From assembly GCA_033398695.1 (NCBI GenBank), contig CM065801.1:7626001-7690000 (forward strand): a stretch of DNA of 64,000 bases, given 5' to 3'. This stretch comes from Orobanche coerulescens (lineage: Eukaryota; Streptophyta; Magnoliopsida; Lamiales; Orobanchaceae). Positions 33,851-46,165 of this stretch are shown piece by piece. The notes beneath the pieces were generated by a model. The model saw nothing but the letters and a program-made list of their open reading frames with translations, ran no database searches and was not told the DNA's origin. Position 1 is the stretch's first letter; the number at the start of each line of letters is the position of its first letter. A program made the position numbers and the translations under genes.

Positions 33851-35023
33851 AAAATTTTAATCTAAATTATGAACAATTAACTTTGTACTTACCTCGAAGT
33901 AGGTACGTTAGCCACTCTCCTTCTCAAACTCGTATATTAATACCGTTATTATTTGAACCAATTTAAATTTATAAAATAATATAAATATAAAAATTCTACA
34001 ATCCATGAAACTCATTTATAATTTATATACTCTTACTCGTCTAAAATCCGTTTAAAAAGTAATTTTACTATTCGTTTTGGTCCCAAACTCGTATGCTTTA
34101 ATATCCGCTAATTACTTAAACCTATTTAAATTTATAAAATAATTAATAATCAAATGTAAGTTGTTACGATAATTGATTATTTGTTCGAAAAATTGAATAT
34201 ATTATAAAATAAACACTCATAATAAACGGAATTCTCTCTCATTTCGATTCTTCGCCTTACTACCTCTCATAGAGATGTCTAGAGTAATTGACTATAATTT
34301 CAATTTTCATGATAATTTACTTGTCTAACAATTAAATTGAATAACAAAGAAAAATGATTGATTTCTCAAATGAGATACACCAAAATAAAAAATATTTAAA
34401 ATAAAATTGGAAAGAAAAATGCCTCATTATCTAAAAGACATATACTAAAATTAAAGAAAATAAAATACAGAGAATTTTGTGTATATTTTTATATCATACA
34501 AATCAAAAAATTTAAAAAAGTGGGAATACAGAACCATACTACCTCTCATAAGAATACTTGGAATAATTGACTATGATTTTTGTTTTCATGTAAAACAGAT
34601 TTATTTATTTAAGACTTTAATTATTACTCATTTAATATGGGCCAAATTATTACATGTGTTCTAAGTATTTATTTTTATGTACTTCAATTTGTGGAATGTT
34701 ATTTACAACTGATGTGAGATTCTAAATTTAGATACAGGATTAATGTAAATTGAATTATATATATATGTATATATATATATATATATATATTCTAAAAATT
34801 AGAAATACGAGAAATTATACAAATCCTAAGAAAATAACTATAAAATTGTTAAAATTTATTTACTCAAAAAGATGTAGAAACATACAAATAATATGAAAAG
34901 ATAACATCCTCAATTTAATTTTCAAGTATTATAAATTTATAATACAAATACCTTATTACAATTATAAATACATTTACTAAACATAAATCCTAAAAATACA
35001 ATTAAAATTTCAAAATATAATAT
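33851..35023. other. AT-rich spacer, no gene seen
   Basis: Strongly AT-rich. Internal imperfect duplications occur: TTTAAATTTATAAAATAAT near 33963 and 34123, and ACTACCTCTCATA followed by AATAATTGACTAT-like sequence near 34258 and 34539. A (TA)n tract lies at 34758-34790. Bases 35019-35023 (AATAT) are the Copia-3 target duplication. Confidence 0.55.
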
Positions 35024-35259
35024 TGTTTCAGGAGAAAGTAAAAGACTGTAAATAGAGTCAATCAATTATATTCATAACACTAACAGAGGGGCCTTTATAT
35101 AGGCATTACAATGAGAGTCCTTCCATACATATGATTCCTAGATAATGTAAGACATTTAATAGGATCCTACTACCTCTAGAAGGATCTAGTACCTTTCATC
35201 TATGTATCTACAACCAGTATTAGGTAAGACACATCACGGAAATAATAATTCCCGGAACA
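35024..35259 (-). repeat. Copia-3 3' LTR
   Basis: 236 bp. The plus strand continues CTCCCCCTGTG, i.e. minus-strand CACAGGGGGAG, the same polypurine tract as in Copia-2. The minus strand has TATATAAAGG as TATA candidate. Confidence 0.95.
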
Positions 35260-35289
35260 CTCCCCCTGTGTCGAGCACTAATACAACAA

Positions 35290-35665
35290 TGGTGCACAAG
35301 ATGTTGCCTTCGTAAAAACCTATTCCATGCCAAAACAAAACCCCATGGGAAAAAATAAAGGCTTGATGAGGAAAAGATTACAACGCACCAAAATAACATG
35401 TCATGTATACTCTCCCTGATGTATATACAACGACTCCCCCTGATGAGTACCTCAAATCATAGGAGTCAGATGCCAAGTTGCCCTCACAACTATGCCAAGG
35501 AAAAACCCAGTGGGAAAAATACATCTTGGTCTAAGTTGAACAGAAGTACAACGCATCATTTGTATGGATGTTCTCATAGGTCGGCTCGTTAAAAACCTTA
35601 CCAAGTGAAAATCCAATGGGAAAAAACAAACCTTGGTCTAAGGACAAAAAGAGCGTGACACATCC
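35290..35665 (-). repeat. Copia-3 3' UTR: three copies of the conserved motif
   Basis: Copies near 35300, 35471 and 35585, each with AAAACCCAGTGGGAAAAA-like and CCTTGGTCTAAG-like parts (first: AAAACCCCATGGGAAAAA). Same family of repeats as at 7106-7715 and 21366-21462. Confidence 0.8.
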
Positions 35666-37417
35666 AAAGTGCAGAGTCGCTAAAGACTTATCAAGTTTTC
35701 CAAAGTCTTGACCTCCATGCACCAAATCAGTCATAACTTCTTCGATTCAATAAGTATCAACGAAACTGTAAGAACTTATGAAAACTAGACACTCATAGCT
35801 TTTCATTCACATACAGTACGTAACCTAGATCGACGTTAGCAGATCACAAAGCTCTATCGAAGTTGACTCAGCAAATTACCGACATATCCTGTCCTACATT
35901 GCAACAATAGTCATATGTCACTCAACATGATGGATGTGATCAAATGGTTGGTTTCCTTGGAAAGTAGACACAAACCTTTACAATGGTACCAATTTCACCA
36001 TTTTCCAACAAGTGAGCTACCCTATAGGTCATATGGGAGATAGACCAATACGTTCAGGGCAAATTCGAGTATTGGTCTTCAAGTGTCCTTTTATCGAGAT
36101 AGAGCGAGCTTCAAGCTTCTTGTCAATCACAGACATTGCGTGAGCGCATCCTAGGCCATCACCACATTGGATTTACCGGATTATACGAATGAGTATATCA
36201 AGTCAAACATGAGTACATAATACCGTACTTTTCTCTTAAGACTGCATCATCACTTAAGTGAGCCAAGTCTTATGATGACTTCGACTAATCATCGGGAATC
36301 ATATAGGCATTACTTTATCATCTCTTAGGGAACCCATCCATTAGATTGTCTTAAACCGATTGATGAATACGCATCATCAAGTGTCCCAAAGATCCTTTCA
36401 TTCTTAACTTTGGATTTAGCGGAATCTCTTAGTCTCACAAGAGTACATCACTATAAATCGTTAGTTTTACACGCAAAAGCTTCATATATCTTCCAAATCA
36501 AGTATATACTTAGTATGCGTTACCGACAATCACTTGTCAATGCGCTCCGTGGTCAAGAGCCACTTGATTTGAGTCTGATCCACCATGTGATCCTTTTATC
36601 ACTTAACTTAGTTCCCCACTAAGATAAGATTTAACCACAAGCTGCATGTCAATTTTTGGGAAACTATCTAACTGAAAAGATAGTGGATGCTATAACATCC
36701 ATTACGATAGCACAACTAAGTTTCGTGTCATCGTAGTCGATTCCAGTGCGTTCATGAGAAACCTCACGCCATGAGGTGAGTTTAACTCCTTCTCACTCGC
36801 TTCAACAAAGTATACAGATAGATCTTATCTTTGGAGTGTCGACACCACTTTAACAAAGGGCTATCACTTTGTTCATACTGGAGTCACATATATTTCCATT
36901 TTAGGCCAAGGCTACAACGTTGTAGATTTTAACGAAGTATGGTTCGATTAAACTTACATTCCACGTCCTCATGTACTCGCTTTATTCATAGAGTACTCTT
37001 TATGGATTGGCATTCATTAAGGTGTCTCCCAATGATAACTGTAATCCAGAATCACATGAGACAGATGAGTTCATTTGATCAGATGATCAAGTTTCATGTA
37101 CCAAACTCGCATACATTCTTAGCGAGAGTTTTTATCGAACCAAGTGGCATCCCAATACTCGATGAGATCCATGGCCTAGTAACACCGTCTACCACAATTT
37201 GTGGTGTTACCTTATCACCATTTATTGGTGACGAACGTCCATGACCGGACACAATCCTTGCAGACATGTTTGCAACATATATTTAATCTCGTCACTTTAG
37301 GGAACTTGGTGAGACACAGTAGGGACAAACTAGGATAATTCCAAGTCGTTCTACTCGAACATGATCGTTCGCATCTCCCCCTAACGACGGGAATACTGGC
37401 TCATCAAAGTGACTTAC
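35666..37417 (-). pseudogene. Copia-3 pol remnant, RT/RNase H side
   Basis: Lies where Copia-2 has the integrase tail, RT and RNase H, but no long open frame or intact catalytic motif was found. The plus strand near 37360-37400 has CTCCCCCTAACGACGGGAA, also in Copia-1 near 9690, marking the integrase-RT linker. Decay is advanced, so domain limits are not given. Gypsy-2 begins at 37418. Confidence 0.5.
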
Positions 37418-37566
37418 TGTAATACCCGAGATTTCTATGTAATTGGAACTTGTGATATTGTAATAATTGTACTTTTGTCTGAGTACTATTCTCCGTATTT
37501 CATAGTCCGATGTTGTCGAGCATTTAATTTCATGGTTGTGATTTAAAGATTGTAAATCTGCGCATG

Positions 37567-37856
37567 TAGCGCACGCTACCGGCTATGTTTAGTGTGCGCT
37601 AACGTAGATTCATAGCGCACGCTACAGAGGGTCATTAGCGCATGCTATGCATGGTCAATTTGATTGAGACGTGCGGTAGGTGAGATCTGGCCGGGGGACC
37701 CCTGTCGGATCGTGTCGGATGTACCTGGACGGCTTTCGGGAAAAGCCGAGTCAACGCCTTAGCGCACGCTACAGGTATATGCGTAGCGCACGCTAAGTCT
37801 TGTCTGATTTAGTCGAGGAGCCGTTAGCGCACGCTACGACAGTCTAGCGCGCGCTA
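37567..37856 (+). repeat. TAGCGCACGCTA palindrome cluster, Gypsy-2 5' LTR U3
   Basis: Eight units near 37567, 37590, 37612, 37635, 37758, 37782, 37824 and 37845, with variants TAGTGTGCGCTA, TAGCGCATGCTA and TAGCGCGCGCTA. The last ends 12 bp before a TATA box at 37869. Confidence 0.88.
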
Positions 37857-37868
37857 ATAGCCATTTAT

Positions 37869-37876
37869 TATAAATA
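37869..37876 (+). promoter_or_regulatory. Putative TATA box of Gypsy-2 5' LTR
   Basis: TATAAATA in the context TTTATTATAAATAGAA, directly downstream of the palindrome cluster; the same arrangement is at 51179-51187 in the 3' LTR. The start of transcription about 30 bp on is inferred. Confidence 0.65.
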
Positions 37877-38547
37877 GAATGACATCCTATTCGTGATTTG
37901 ATTCTCTCTTCTCCCATTACCCGAATTCTTACACTTAGAACATAACTTCCTTCATCCTAAACACTTCATATCAACATCCTGATTCGTGATTGAAGATCGT
38001 ATATCATTGGAGATTGGTGTTCAAGCTTTCGGTGTCGGATTTCTTCATTTTCCTCCGTGTTCTTCACTACCTTGAGGTAGGTGATTCTTCACCAATACTA
38101 GTTGTGTTCTAAAGGATGTTGATCATGTTCATCTAGTCAGTTAGATTCGTTTTTAGCCGTACATCATGTGTTAGAAGGATGTTTTCGACGTTTCGACACT
38201 TATTCATCGTATGATCCATTGAACCTTTTTGTATGAGGATTCCTAAGCATGTTATGTACCTTCCAAACCAATCGACCAGTATATGTAGATTACCTAGTTC
38301 GTATGTTTTACGTAAGGAACCATATGTTTTGGGATTTGGAATAATCGGAACTTAGAATATTTCTTGAAGATCTTGGATGAGTTATGATGATGAGATAATT
38401 ATCCGTATATTTGTGCCTCATGATCATGGAACTTCCACAACCTTATTAACATGACAGACTTGAGGATGATTTGTTGTATCAACATAGAATTCATGAATTC
38501 ACCACCTTTCAACCCAGTTTTTCCGTTAGCAGTATTCTGCCATGCAG

Positions 38548-38745
38548 GGTTAGCGCACGCTAACATATATGAGTTAACGTGCGCTATCGGGGTTCAGTTA
38601 ACGCACAGAACGTACGTAGCGTACGTTATGTATCAGCCGATTCGAACTGTCAGTTCGTAGCTAGCGCACGCTAGTCTTACACGATAGCGTACGCTAACAG
38701 GCTGGCTTAGCGCCGCGTTACGTGAGTACGTAGCGCCGCTGCTAG
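38548..38745 (+). repeat. Second palindrome cluster, Gypsy-2 5' LTR
   Basis: Units such as TTAGCGCACGCTAA, TTAACGTGCGCTA and CTAGCGCACGCTAG. Downstream of the TATA box, so probably transcribed. Many small differences from the 3' LTR copy (51858-52022) concentrate here. Confidence 0.75.
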
Positions 38746-39758
38746 CGATCGAGCATTGTTTATTTTGAGCTTTTCGGCCGTAGACCGAATTGTTAGGCCA
38801 TCGTTCGACTTGAGATGATTTGTATATCATTCCTTTTGTTAAGGTTCGAGCTCGTTACGTTGATCGAAGGAGGCGGCCTTCAAGTGTGTTGAGATCATCG
38901 AGGTGTTTCGTCCTTGCCATTTTTGAGGCAAGTATCATATGTCGAGTTCGATTTATCATGCTTGTGGTTTTATTCATATTGTTGAATATGAGATGTATTT
39001 CTGAAAATTCTCGTGATATTCGTTGTTGTTTGTTCGTATTGATGAACATATTGAAATGCATATGTGTATGCATAATTGATTGATTATGGTATAAATGATC
39101 CGAGGGGGTCATGAGGATCTATGCTGAGGGTGCTGGATCGAATGTCCACCATGCGTTGGTCCGACGGGATCATCATGGGGATCTATCTTTGAGAAGCCGG
39201 ATCGTTGGACGGGTTTTCCACCATGCGTTGGTCCGACGGGATCATCATGGGGATCTATGCTGAGGGCGCTGGATCGCTGGATTACCTTGTATTGTGTTGA
39301 TGGAATCGTGAGGATTCGCATCGTTGGATTCCGGTGGCGGAAGTCCATTTTGCATGCTTTATGATGCATTGATGATTTATTGTTTGACGATACTTGTACT
39401 AGCATTGTTTTGCTAACCCCTTCGGGGGTGGACATTGTTTTGATGTTCAGGTAGCCGAGGAGCGGGGAGGCAACCACAGTACCGACAAGAGGATGGAATG
39501 GCTCAGTGATGTGATTGATGTTATTGTTATTGTGATTTGTCTTCTTGGTTCGTTTAGTACTCGAGTACGTCTGTTTTAATAAGGTCAATTCGATATGGTT
39601 GTATAAGTTAACTCATTTGATCGGTTGAATCAAATCTGTATTTGAACTTCAGTTGTTCGATTATATTGTTTTTACACTTCTTTTAAAATCAGCCTTGTAA
39701 ATCCTTATCTAAAGGGTTTACGGCGCTGTAATTATTCCGAATATCTCGGGGTGTTACA

Positions 39759-40011
39759 GAATATGGTATCAGAGCTAAGATTTATGGATATCTTGGCAGT
39801 CGGGTTAGTTGGGTCTGTTTACGTTATTGATTATTGGTCGTTCGTAACATCACTGCTGAGCCAGCATCGTCGTGTGGACTGTGGTTGTAAGTTTCCTAAT
39901 CTCGAATACTACTGTTTTATTTAATTCACGTCTTGTAAACATTAATGGATGTACTTTGAGAAAGTTTGTCCTGGATATTGAGTATTTATGTTTACAGTAT
40001 GTTGAGAGGAG
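39759..40011 (+). other. Gypsy-2 primer-binding site and leader
   Basis: GAATATGGTATCAGAGCTAAG follows the LTR without its last base needed for length: the core TGGTATCAGAGC matches the 3' end of initiator tRNA-Met. The leader is about 250 bp. Confidence 0.9.
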
Positions 40012-41139
40012 GTCGTGGACGCGGACGCGGTCGTGGATGCGGACGTGGAAATGCGAGGCAAGAAGAGTCGGTATCTACTCCAGAGATAGCCGCTAGTCAA
40101 ACGGATTCACATTAGGGGACGGCGAGGATCGGCAAATAATAATGCAGATCCTAACGTGCGGAGTGCTTCACAGTGGTTGCCCGATAAACCGGTTTGCTCA
40201 AGTTGTGGATCGCATGCGACGGCGATGGGGCAAAGAGAATAACGTGGATAATCGGGAGATAAATGGCTTACCGAGGTGGTCAAATTGCATCCTCCGAAAT
40301 TTGACGGCCACCGAGATGCTTTCGTGGGATCATTGGTGAAGGAATTAGAGAAGATTTTTGCGGGGATTAAGCTGTCCCAACGATAGGAAGGTTCCTGTCG
40401 CCCAAGATCTTTTGGCCAGGAGGCTTTCGACTGGTGGGAGGCCATTCGACCGAGGAGCACAATGTTGACTGGACGGAATTCAAAGTGATGATGGAGGCAC
40501 GATATTGTCCTCGTCCGATTAGAGAAGCCCGAGTTCGGGAGTTTTTCTCACCACAAAATTTGGAAGCATCTGTGACGGACGTGATTAAGACTTTTGATCA
40601 CCAGCTGACTTATGTGCGCCACTTGGTCAGGACCGAGGCGGAGAAGATTTTTCATTTTGACATGCGAATAAAGCCGGAAATTCAGCAGTATATGTCCGGA
40701 TTTGAATGTACCACCTTGCGACAGTATCAGGACAAGGCGTTGGCCTATGATATGAAGGAGGCGTGAGAGAAAGCGGCGGAAGCAAAAAGCGAAGGTGTCT
40801 GGCAACTTCACGGAGGATAAGAGTAGAGGACCTCGCAAGGGTCAGTCCTCTTTTCATTCATCCAGGAGACCTCCGCATCCTTCTCGAGGTGGAAAGAAGT
40901 TCCGGGCAGCACCGACTGTTTTAGACGCAGGAAAGAAGTGTTACAACTGTGGCAAGGCGGGACATGTTCGACGTGATTGTTTCGCACCTGCTGTGACCTG
41001 TTTCGAGTGTGGACAGGAAGGACATCGCGCAACATTTTGTGGGAATGTGACCCGATCTTTTGGTACTCGCACTCCAGCTCCAGTCCCGAAGGTGACGAGT
41101 GTGAACCAGACGCACCAAAGTGGATTTCAGCAGCAGATC
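40012..41139 (+). pseudogene. Gypsy-2 gag, frameshifted
   Basis: ATG at 40012 in ATGTTGAGAGGAGG opens a basic Gly/Arg-rich N-terminus (GGRGRGRGRG). The capsid core is recognisable across frame changes (PPKFDGHRDAF-like segment near 40300, FDWWEAI near 40430, VDWTEFKVMMEARYCP, then ATRLRQYQDKAL-like helices to 40766). Two CCHC knuckles (CYNCGKAGHVRRDC, CFECGQEGHRATFC) lie at 40938-41040. Several stops at 40110-40400 and a frame change near 40766 inactivate it. The CACTA element interrupts it at 41140, just before the protease. Confidence 0.8.
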
Positions 41140-41189
41140 CACTACACCATATATGGGTTTCAGCAACACCTGAAAAACTGTGTTCAAAA

Positions 41190-41680
41190 GTCCAAAAAGT
41201 GTTGCTGAAGGTAGAAAAACAAGCTATGGCTACACTTTGACCAAATTCGAAAGTGTTACAAAAACGGCCGCAACCATAGGGGTCTAAGGTAACACTTTTC
41301 TTTTTTTTTGGTAACATGTTAAAAAAGTGTAGCAATAGACCCCTATGCCAACACTTTTATTGTCTCTGGATACACTAGATTTTGTGTTGCTGTAGACTTA
41401 AGGTCACACTTTTATATTTTTAGTGACACCAAGATTTGTGTAGCCGTAGACCTATGCCAACACTCATGAGGTCTAATGTAACATTAAATTGTGAAACATT
41501 TTGACATCTTTACCAACTTTAACACTATGGCTACACTTATATATGAACAGTTCTAACTTTTGCCAACACAATTTTAATCTTTGCCAACACAATTTTTATA
41601 TTTTGCCAACAGAAAAAATTATAAATTATAATCTATGGCTACATTTTTGCAGATTTTTACCATCATTTTTCATGCTAAAA
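41190..41680. repeat. Left subterminal repeats of the CACTA element
   Basis: A dozen or so short motifs in both orientations (TATGGCTACACTT, GGTCTAAGGTAACACTTT, TTTGCCAACACAATTTT). This is the expected transposase-binding region; the right-end counterpart is at 47030-47220. Confidence 0.7.
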
Positions 41681-41699
41681 AGCAAAATGTTATATTGAA

Positions 41700-44600
41700 A
41701 AATAAATATTACCATAAAACAGTCAATACCATTAAAACAATGTCAACCATAACAACATCCAAAATACATGACTGCTAATATTCAATCCATAATAGCTAAG
41801 AACAAGTTACGATCGCAATCCACAAATATAACAAAACTACTTGAGTCACTTAGCTAGCATAATATAAAATGATGAGATCACCAAGGAGTGACATTGTCAC
41901 CGCCATAGGACTCCTCGACTGATTTCGAGAGTCATCAATCTTTAAGTTCAAATCGATTCTTCTCGGCCAACATTTTCATCATTTCTCGAGTTGAGCCACG
42001 ATCTTAGTAGTTAGGTCCGCCACGTCTTGATCAAAGAACTTGAACGGATGGTGATCTTTGAAGACTTCGATTTCGGTTGCTCTGTAATATACTCTTCTTG
42101 TCTATATATATACACTCACTGGTAAGAAGAATGAGAATATGTCACATTATGTTAAGAAGGAGATAGTTGAATTTCACAAGGAAGAGATGATAAAGTATAG
42201 GGTAAGATAAACTGCAAAATCAATGTTAAACCTTTTCTAGCATAGACTCCCTGAGCATTTACATAAGGTAGCATAAATTGCTTAGTATACCGAAGAATAC
42301 ATATTACGTGCAATATGAATGGGTAAAAGAAAAGCGAAATTCTGGAACATAACATGCGGCATTGACCATTTTTCTTTTCTCGTTAAGGAAGGCATAAAAT
42401 TGTTAATGCGGCAAAAAGAGAGCTAATTTTTACCCAAACATTTGTCGATCATATTAATAGGATTTTCACCATCGAATCTTCATCATGGAACGCCTCTTAG
42501 GTATTGCCTTTGGCTTTTGGTCCATCAAGTATGACGAGTGCAAGTTTGGGTGGTGGTCTCCTCAACGCCAATATATAGATAATAGAAATAAGAAAAAGGA
42601 CACCAAAACCATAAGAGCCTATTCATGCTAACAATCATAAAAATACGACACTTCCTCATACAGACAAATCATCGGATAAGAAAGAATAGTCCCTCGCGTT
42701 CTTTAGAATTTCAACCTTTTTCTTCAATCGTGTCGATTATTAGGAAAGTGAAAAAGGGGTGAAAAAGTTATAAACCACCAACTACCAATCGGAGCATCGA
42801 TAAGTCAACGGTAATTACCCGTTTGTGACTCTTGGTGGATGGTCATCATTGGATCTTGACTTGACATGGTCGATATGGAGCTCTTATTATTACGCACAAG
42901 AATAAAATAGCTTCAAAGTGAAATAATGATTCATTCTCATCGAGAATGACCAAACAAATAACAAGGTAAAAAAAGGGCTCCAGGCTTCAACATGTAAGAT
43001 AAATGACTAGACTCCTTAAAAAATTCCTTGCTTATGGTGTAGTCAACAGTATCATGATTTAGACATACTCGAGACGCACAATATACTGAATCCACTGTAA
43101 AAGCGAGTGCGGAATGACCAAAAGGCATATAAATAAACCTCATGATTGAACAAATCTGCACATCACATATCTGTTAAATAGAAAGGACTTAAAATAGTAG
43201 TGATGCATGCAATCAAAGGAAGCAAATTGAAATGTATATACAATTTCATAAAAGGCAATAACTGAACAGTGAAGACGATGAAGGAATTTTACACAGTAAA
43301 ATAAGAAAAATTACAGTCGGATATTACATCCACCCTATGAAGAACATCCTATTATCCAACAGCCAGGCGACTATCTCGCCTATAGTTGAAAAGAAAGAAG
43401 ATATATCTAAGGTAGTATCATATCATTTCCCAACAGGTACCAAGGACATTAATGTTCCTCCAGTGGTATGTTGTCCATGTAGGTCAGATAATTCCTAACT
43501 TGCACCTTGAATCTATTAGCACAAAGAAATCATCTTTTCTACCTCACCAACACCTGTCGAGAATCTCTTGCTTACTAAACTATATTTCTTAAAGATGTTG
43601 TCGAGCCATAGACTCCGATAAAAATGAGCTTTTCTTCATGATAGCTCATTTCAGTCACCAACATGTGATGTACTATCTCGGATGTAGTAGATGCTTTCAA
43701 AGCGTACAGTGGCTATCAAGCTCGTCTTTGGTATATTCACTAAAAATAAAGTAGAAATTCTGAACAACAATTAAAAATCCCTTGTAGATGAAGCCAAAGC
43801 GCTCTCGATCTTGAAATCACGCGATACAAACCGAAAGCTCATGACAAGAATATTGAGATCTAACCAAAGAGGTGAAGAAAAAGAATAAAGTCTATGATGA
43901 ATTTGCCACCAACATTAAAGAGATTTTCAAACAGTAACGTCCCTTTATAATGCCCAAAAGAGGGGAGAAGTGGTGTAAGTAAGCGGATCGCGACACTAGA
44001 AGCAAGTCAATTATTTTATTTCTTTGGATGATGTTGTAGCCAATATCGTTAGTCGACTCTCATAACTTTGGCCCGGGGCAAGGATCTTTAGGGCATAAGT
44101 TTGGCGGCTCATAGAAGCCGAGTTCTCGATCCCAACCTTAATATGGTCACCAAGCGGCGAAACTCATTTGCCTACGGATAGGTAATACACAGACCGTGAG
44201 ATCAAGAATTTAAAAACCAATGAACTCAACAGTACTTTTGTACCCTAATAAAGTAGTCACGATCTTCAATAGGTTTAAGACACTCAATGATGCGGCAAGG
44301 AATTTTCTGGCTTATGGCGAGAAAGGTAAACTCCCAAGAGACACTCAAATGAAGGTACATGAAAAATGATTATCTTACCCACCCAAAAGATCAAGTTGTT
44401 GGTCTATGACATGTCTTTAGAAGGAAAATGTTATTACAGTAAACAAATAAATGAACAACAAGAAAACTTGTGGAAAGAAACCAACTTGATCCTTACAGTA
44501 AAAGGCCAGAGAAAAACATTAGCTGACAGCAACATAGATGTTAATTATCTCACTTTGCTGTTATAGATAGTTCTATTTATCTTATTTTTATTTAGTTTTT

Positions 44601-45000
44601 CTTGCAAATAATGTAATTGTATGCTTTTATTGCTTATGAATGAAAGTTACTTGTTCTGCCCTAAGAAGATTACGGCTCATAATTTATTATTTACTTGCAT
44701 TACGTTTAACTTCAATCTTTTTGAGTTATTATGCATATTGGAACTTACTGTATGAGCTTGGTATGCGCGAGTTCCTAGTTTAAAGTTGTAAGTCGTGAGC
44801 TTACTATATGAACATGCCTACAAGCCTATCAAAGTTCAAGTTATGAAACTTAGTGAGTTAGGATGAATTCTTACAATTTTAGAACATGCACGTGAGTTGT
44901 TCATGGATGCCAATTTGAGCCCATGTTACGACCTCCAATAACTCCTCCATAGTGCCATAACCATCTGATAATTGTAAACAATACTGTATGAACAATAAGA
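41700..45000. other. CACTA interior without recognisable coding sequence
   Basis: Only short open frames occur: minus-strand 42937-43161 (75 codons or so) and plus-strand 44366-44566. None shows a motif I recognise. A minus-strand stretch near 41950-42090 could encode a short acidic-aromatic segment (EVFKDHHPFKFFDQDV), possibly a decayed exon. I cannot assign it to TNPD or TNPA. Confidence 0.4.
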
Positions 45001-45025
45001 AACAAAGTAGAGAGAGGGAGAGAGA

Positions 45026-45850
45026 TTGTACAAACCTAGCAAAGCAATGAAGCAATCAGAATGGCTGGCCATCTCAGCCTTCCTCTGGTGCACTCAACAC
45101 AAGAGCGTTGCTGTTGGGTACGACCACTTGAACCCAGCAAGTAATCTACAGCAGAAGTCTGCTCTACAAAATAAAAAAGAGAAGTTAACACCGGGAAGCA
45201 TTCAAAGCAAATCATCATCAACAAATCTACAGACCTCCTAGTATTTTCTTCTGACTGAATCCTTTTGAAAGCTAAAACAATAATCAATATACATTAGATA
45301 ATAACTCAAAAATACAACAACTAAAGCACTTCAATTTTATGTAGCCCAAACAGTCCCGACTTTCAACCATCGGGCTGTCGTCGAGCCTTATTTTCACCGC
45401 CAAAATCTGAGATCGGAACTTGACACCGGCTCAAACCTGCCTGAGTCAAGAAATCTAGCCCAGCCGGTTCACCTCAACACAACACCCAGATTCACAAAAA
45501 AATTAGGAATTCTTACTCGAGTCTTGGAATTTAAACCTCAATTTCGACCCGAATTCATGTAACCCACCTGAACCAGAACCTCTGCCATGCCCCGGCCGCC
45601 GATGCCATATGCCTGCCGGAAATTAGGACAGAAACCCTAACCCGCGCCGCGCACAACGCTCTGCTCACAATTGCCGTTTTTCATTTTTCATCTTTCACTG
45701 TGTGTGTGTGTGTGTGAATTTTGTGAGAGTGTGTGTGTGTGTGTGTGAACTTTGTGAGTAAAGAAGAGGATAGAGGAAGAGCCGAGAAGGGAGAATCAGA
45801 AAGAAGAAGAAGAGAAAAAGAAAATGAGTTCTGCCCGTGAGGGAGAGGAA
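45026..45850 (-). pseudogene. Putative exons and 5' UTR of a minus-strand transcript inside the CACTA element
   Basis: On the minus strand a CT-rich leader with two GT/CA microsatellites (45700-45750) precedes a small GC-rich segment (45560-45660). It is followed by acceptor-like borders (TTTTGTAG near 45170, TTGTTTTAG near 45275) and a donor-like CTAG/GTTTGT near 45025. Exon-sized open segments contain no motif I recognise. It may be the transposon's own promoter and first exons or a captured host-gene fragment. Function unknown. Confidence 0.35.
45690..45750 (+). repeat. (GT)n microsatellites
   Basis: Two GTGTGTGTGTG tracts separated by TGAATTTTGTGAGA-like sequence. Confidence 0.9.
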
Positions 45851-46059
45851 GTTAGGGAGATAACTGTGTATTATAAATTAGATATATTATTATATAAAAT
45901 ATTATATATTATACATAAATATTATAATGTATTATAAATTAGATATATTATTATATAAAATATTATATTTTAAATATTTATTATACTAACTTGAAATTAT
46001 TAATTACATTATATGTATATATGATATATATTAAAAATATTTATATTCTTAAATATAGG

Positions 46060-46165
46060 GTATACGGCCCGGATTTAAAAGGCTGTGATATTTTGGCTCT
46101 AACCCTATTTTTAGCGAGTTAAACGGGCCGTCCGACGGGACCGGGCCCGATTATCTCTAATGTCG
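46060..46165. repeat. hAT-MITE-like terminal fragment
   Basis: ACGGCCCGGATTTAAAAGGC and GTTAAACGGGCC...GGGCCCGAT followed by TATCTCTAATG resemble the right end of the hAT-like MITE at 5481-6049 (GCCCGTTTAACATCTCTA). Only one end is evident. Confidence 0.45.

Larger units (their letters stand above)
37418..39758 (+). repeat. Gypsy-2 5' LTR
   Basis: Only about three differences from the 3' LTR in the first 190 bp. It holds two palindrome clusters (37567-37856, 38548-38745) and, at 39116-39275, tandem units of 64 and 72 bp starting GATCTATGCTGAGGG and containing CACCATGCGTTGGTCCGACG. Confidence 0.95.

Noticed and set aside
39109..39588. Minus-strand open frame with repeated DPHDDPVGPTHGG
   Set aside because: Comes from the 64/72-bp tandem units of the Gypsy-2 LTR and recurs in the other LTR at 52389-52634.
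39764..39775. TGGTATCAGAGC as part of a tRNA gene
   Set aside because: It lies next to an LTR as a primer-binding site; no tRNA fold surrounds it.
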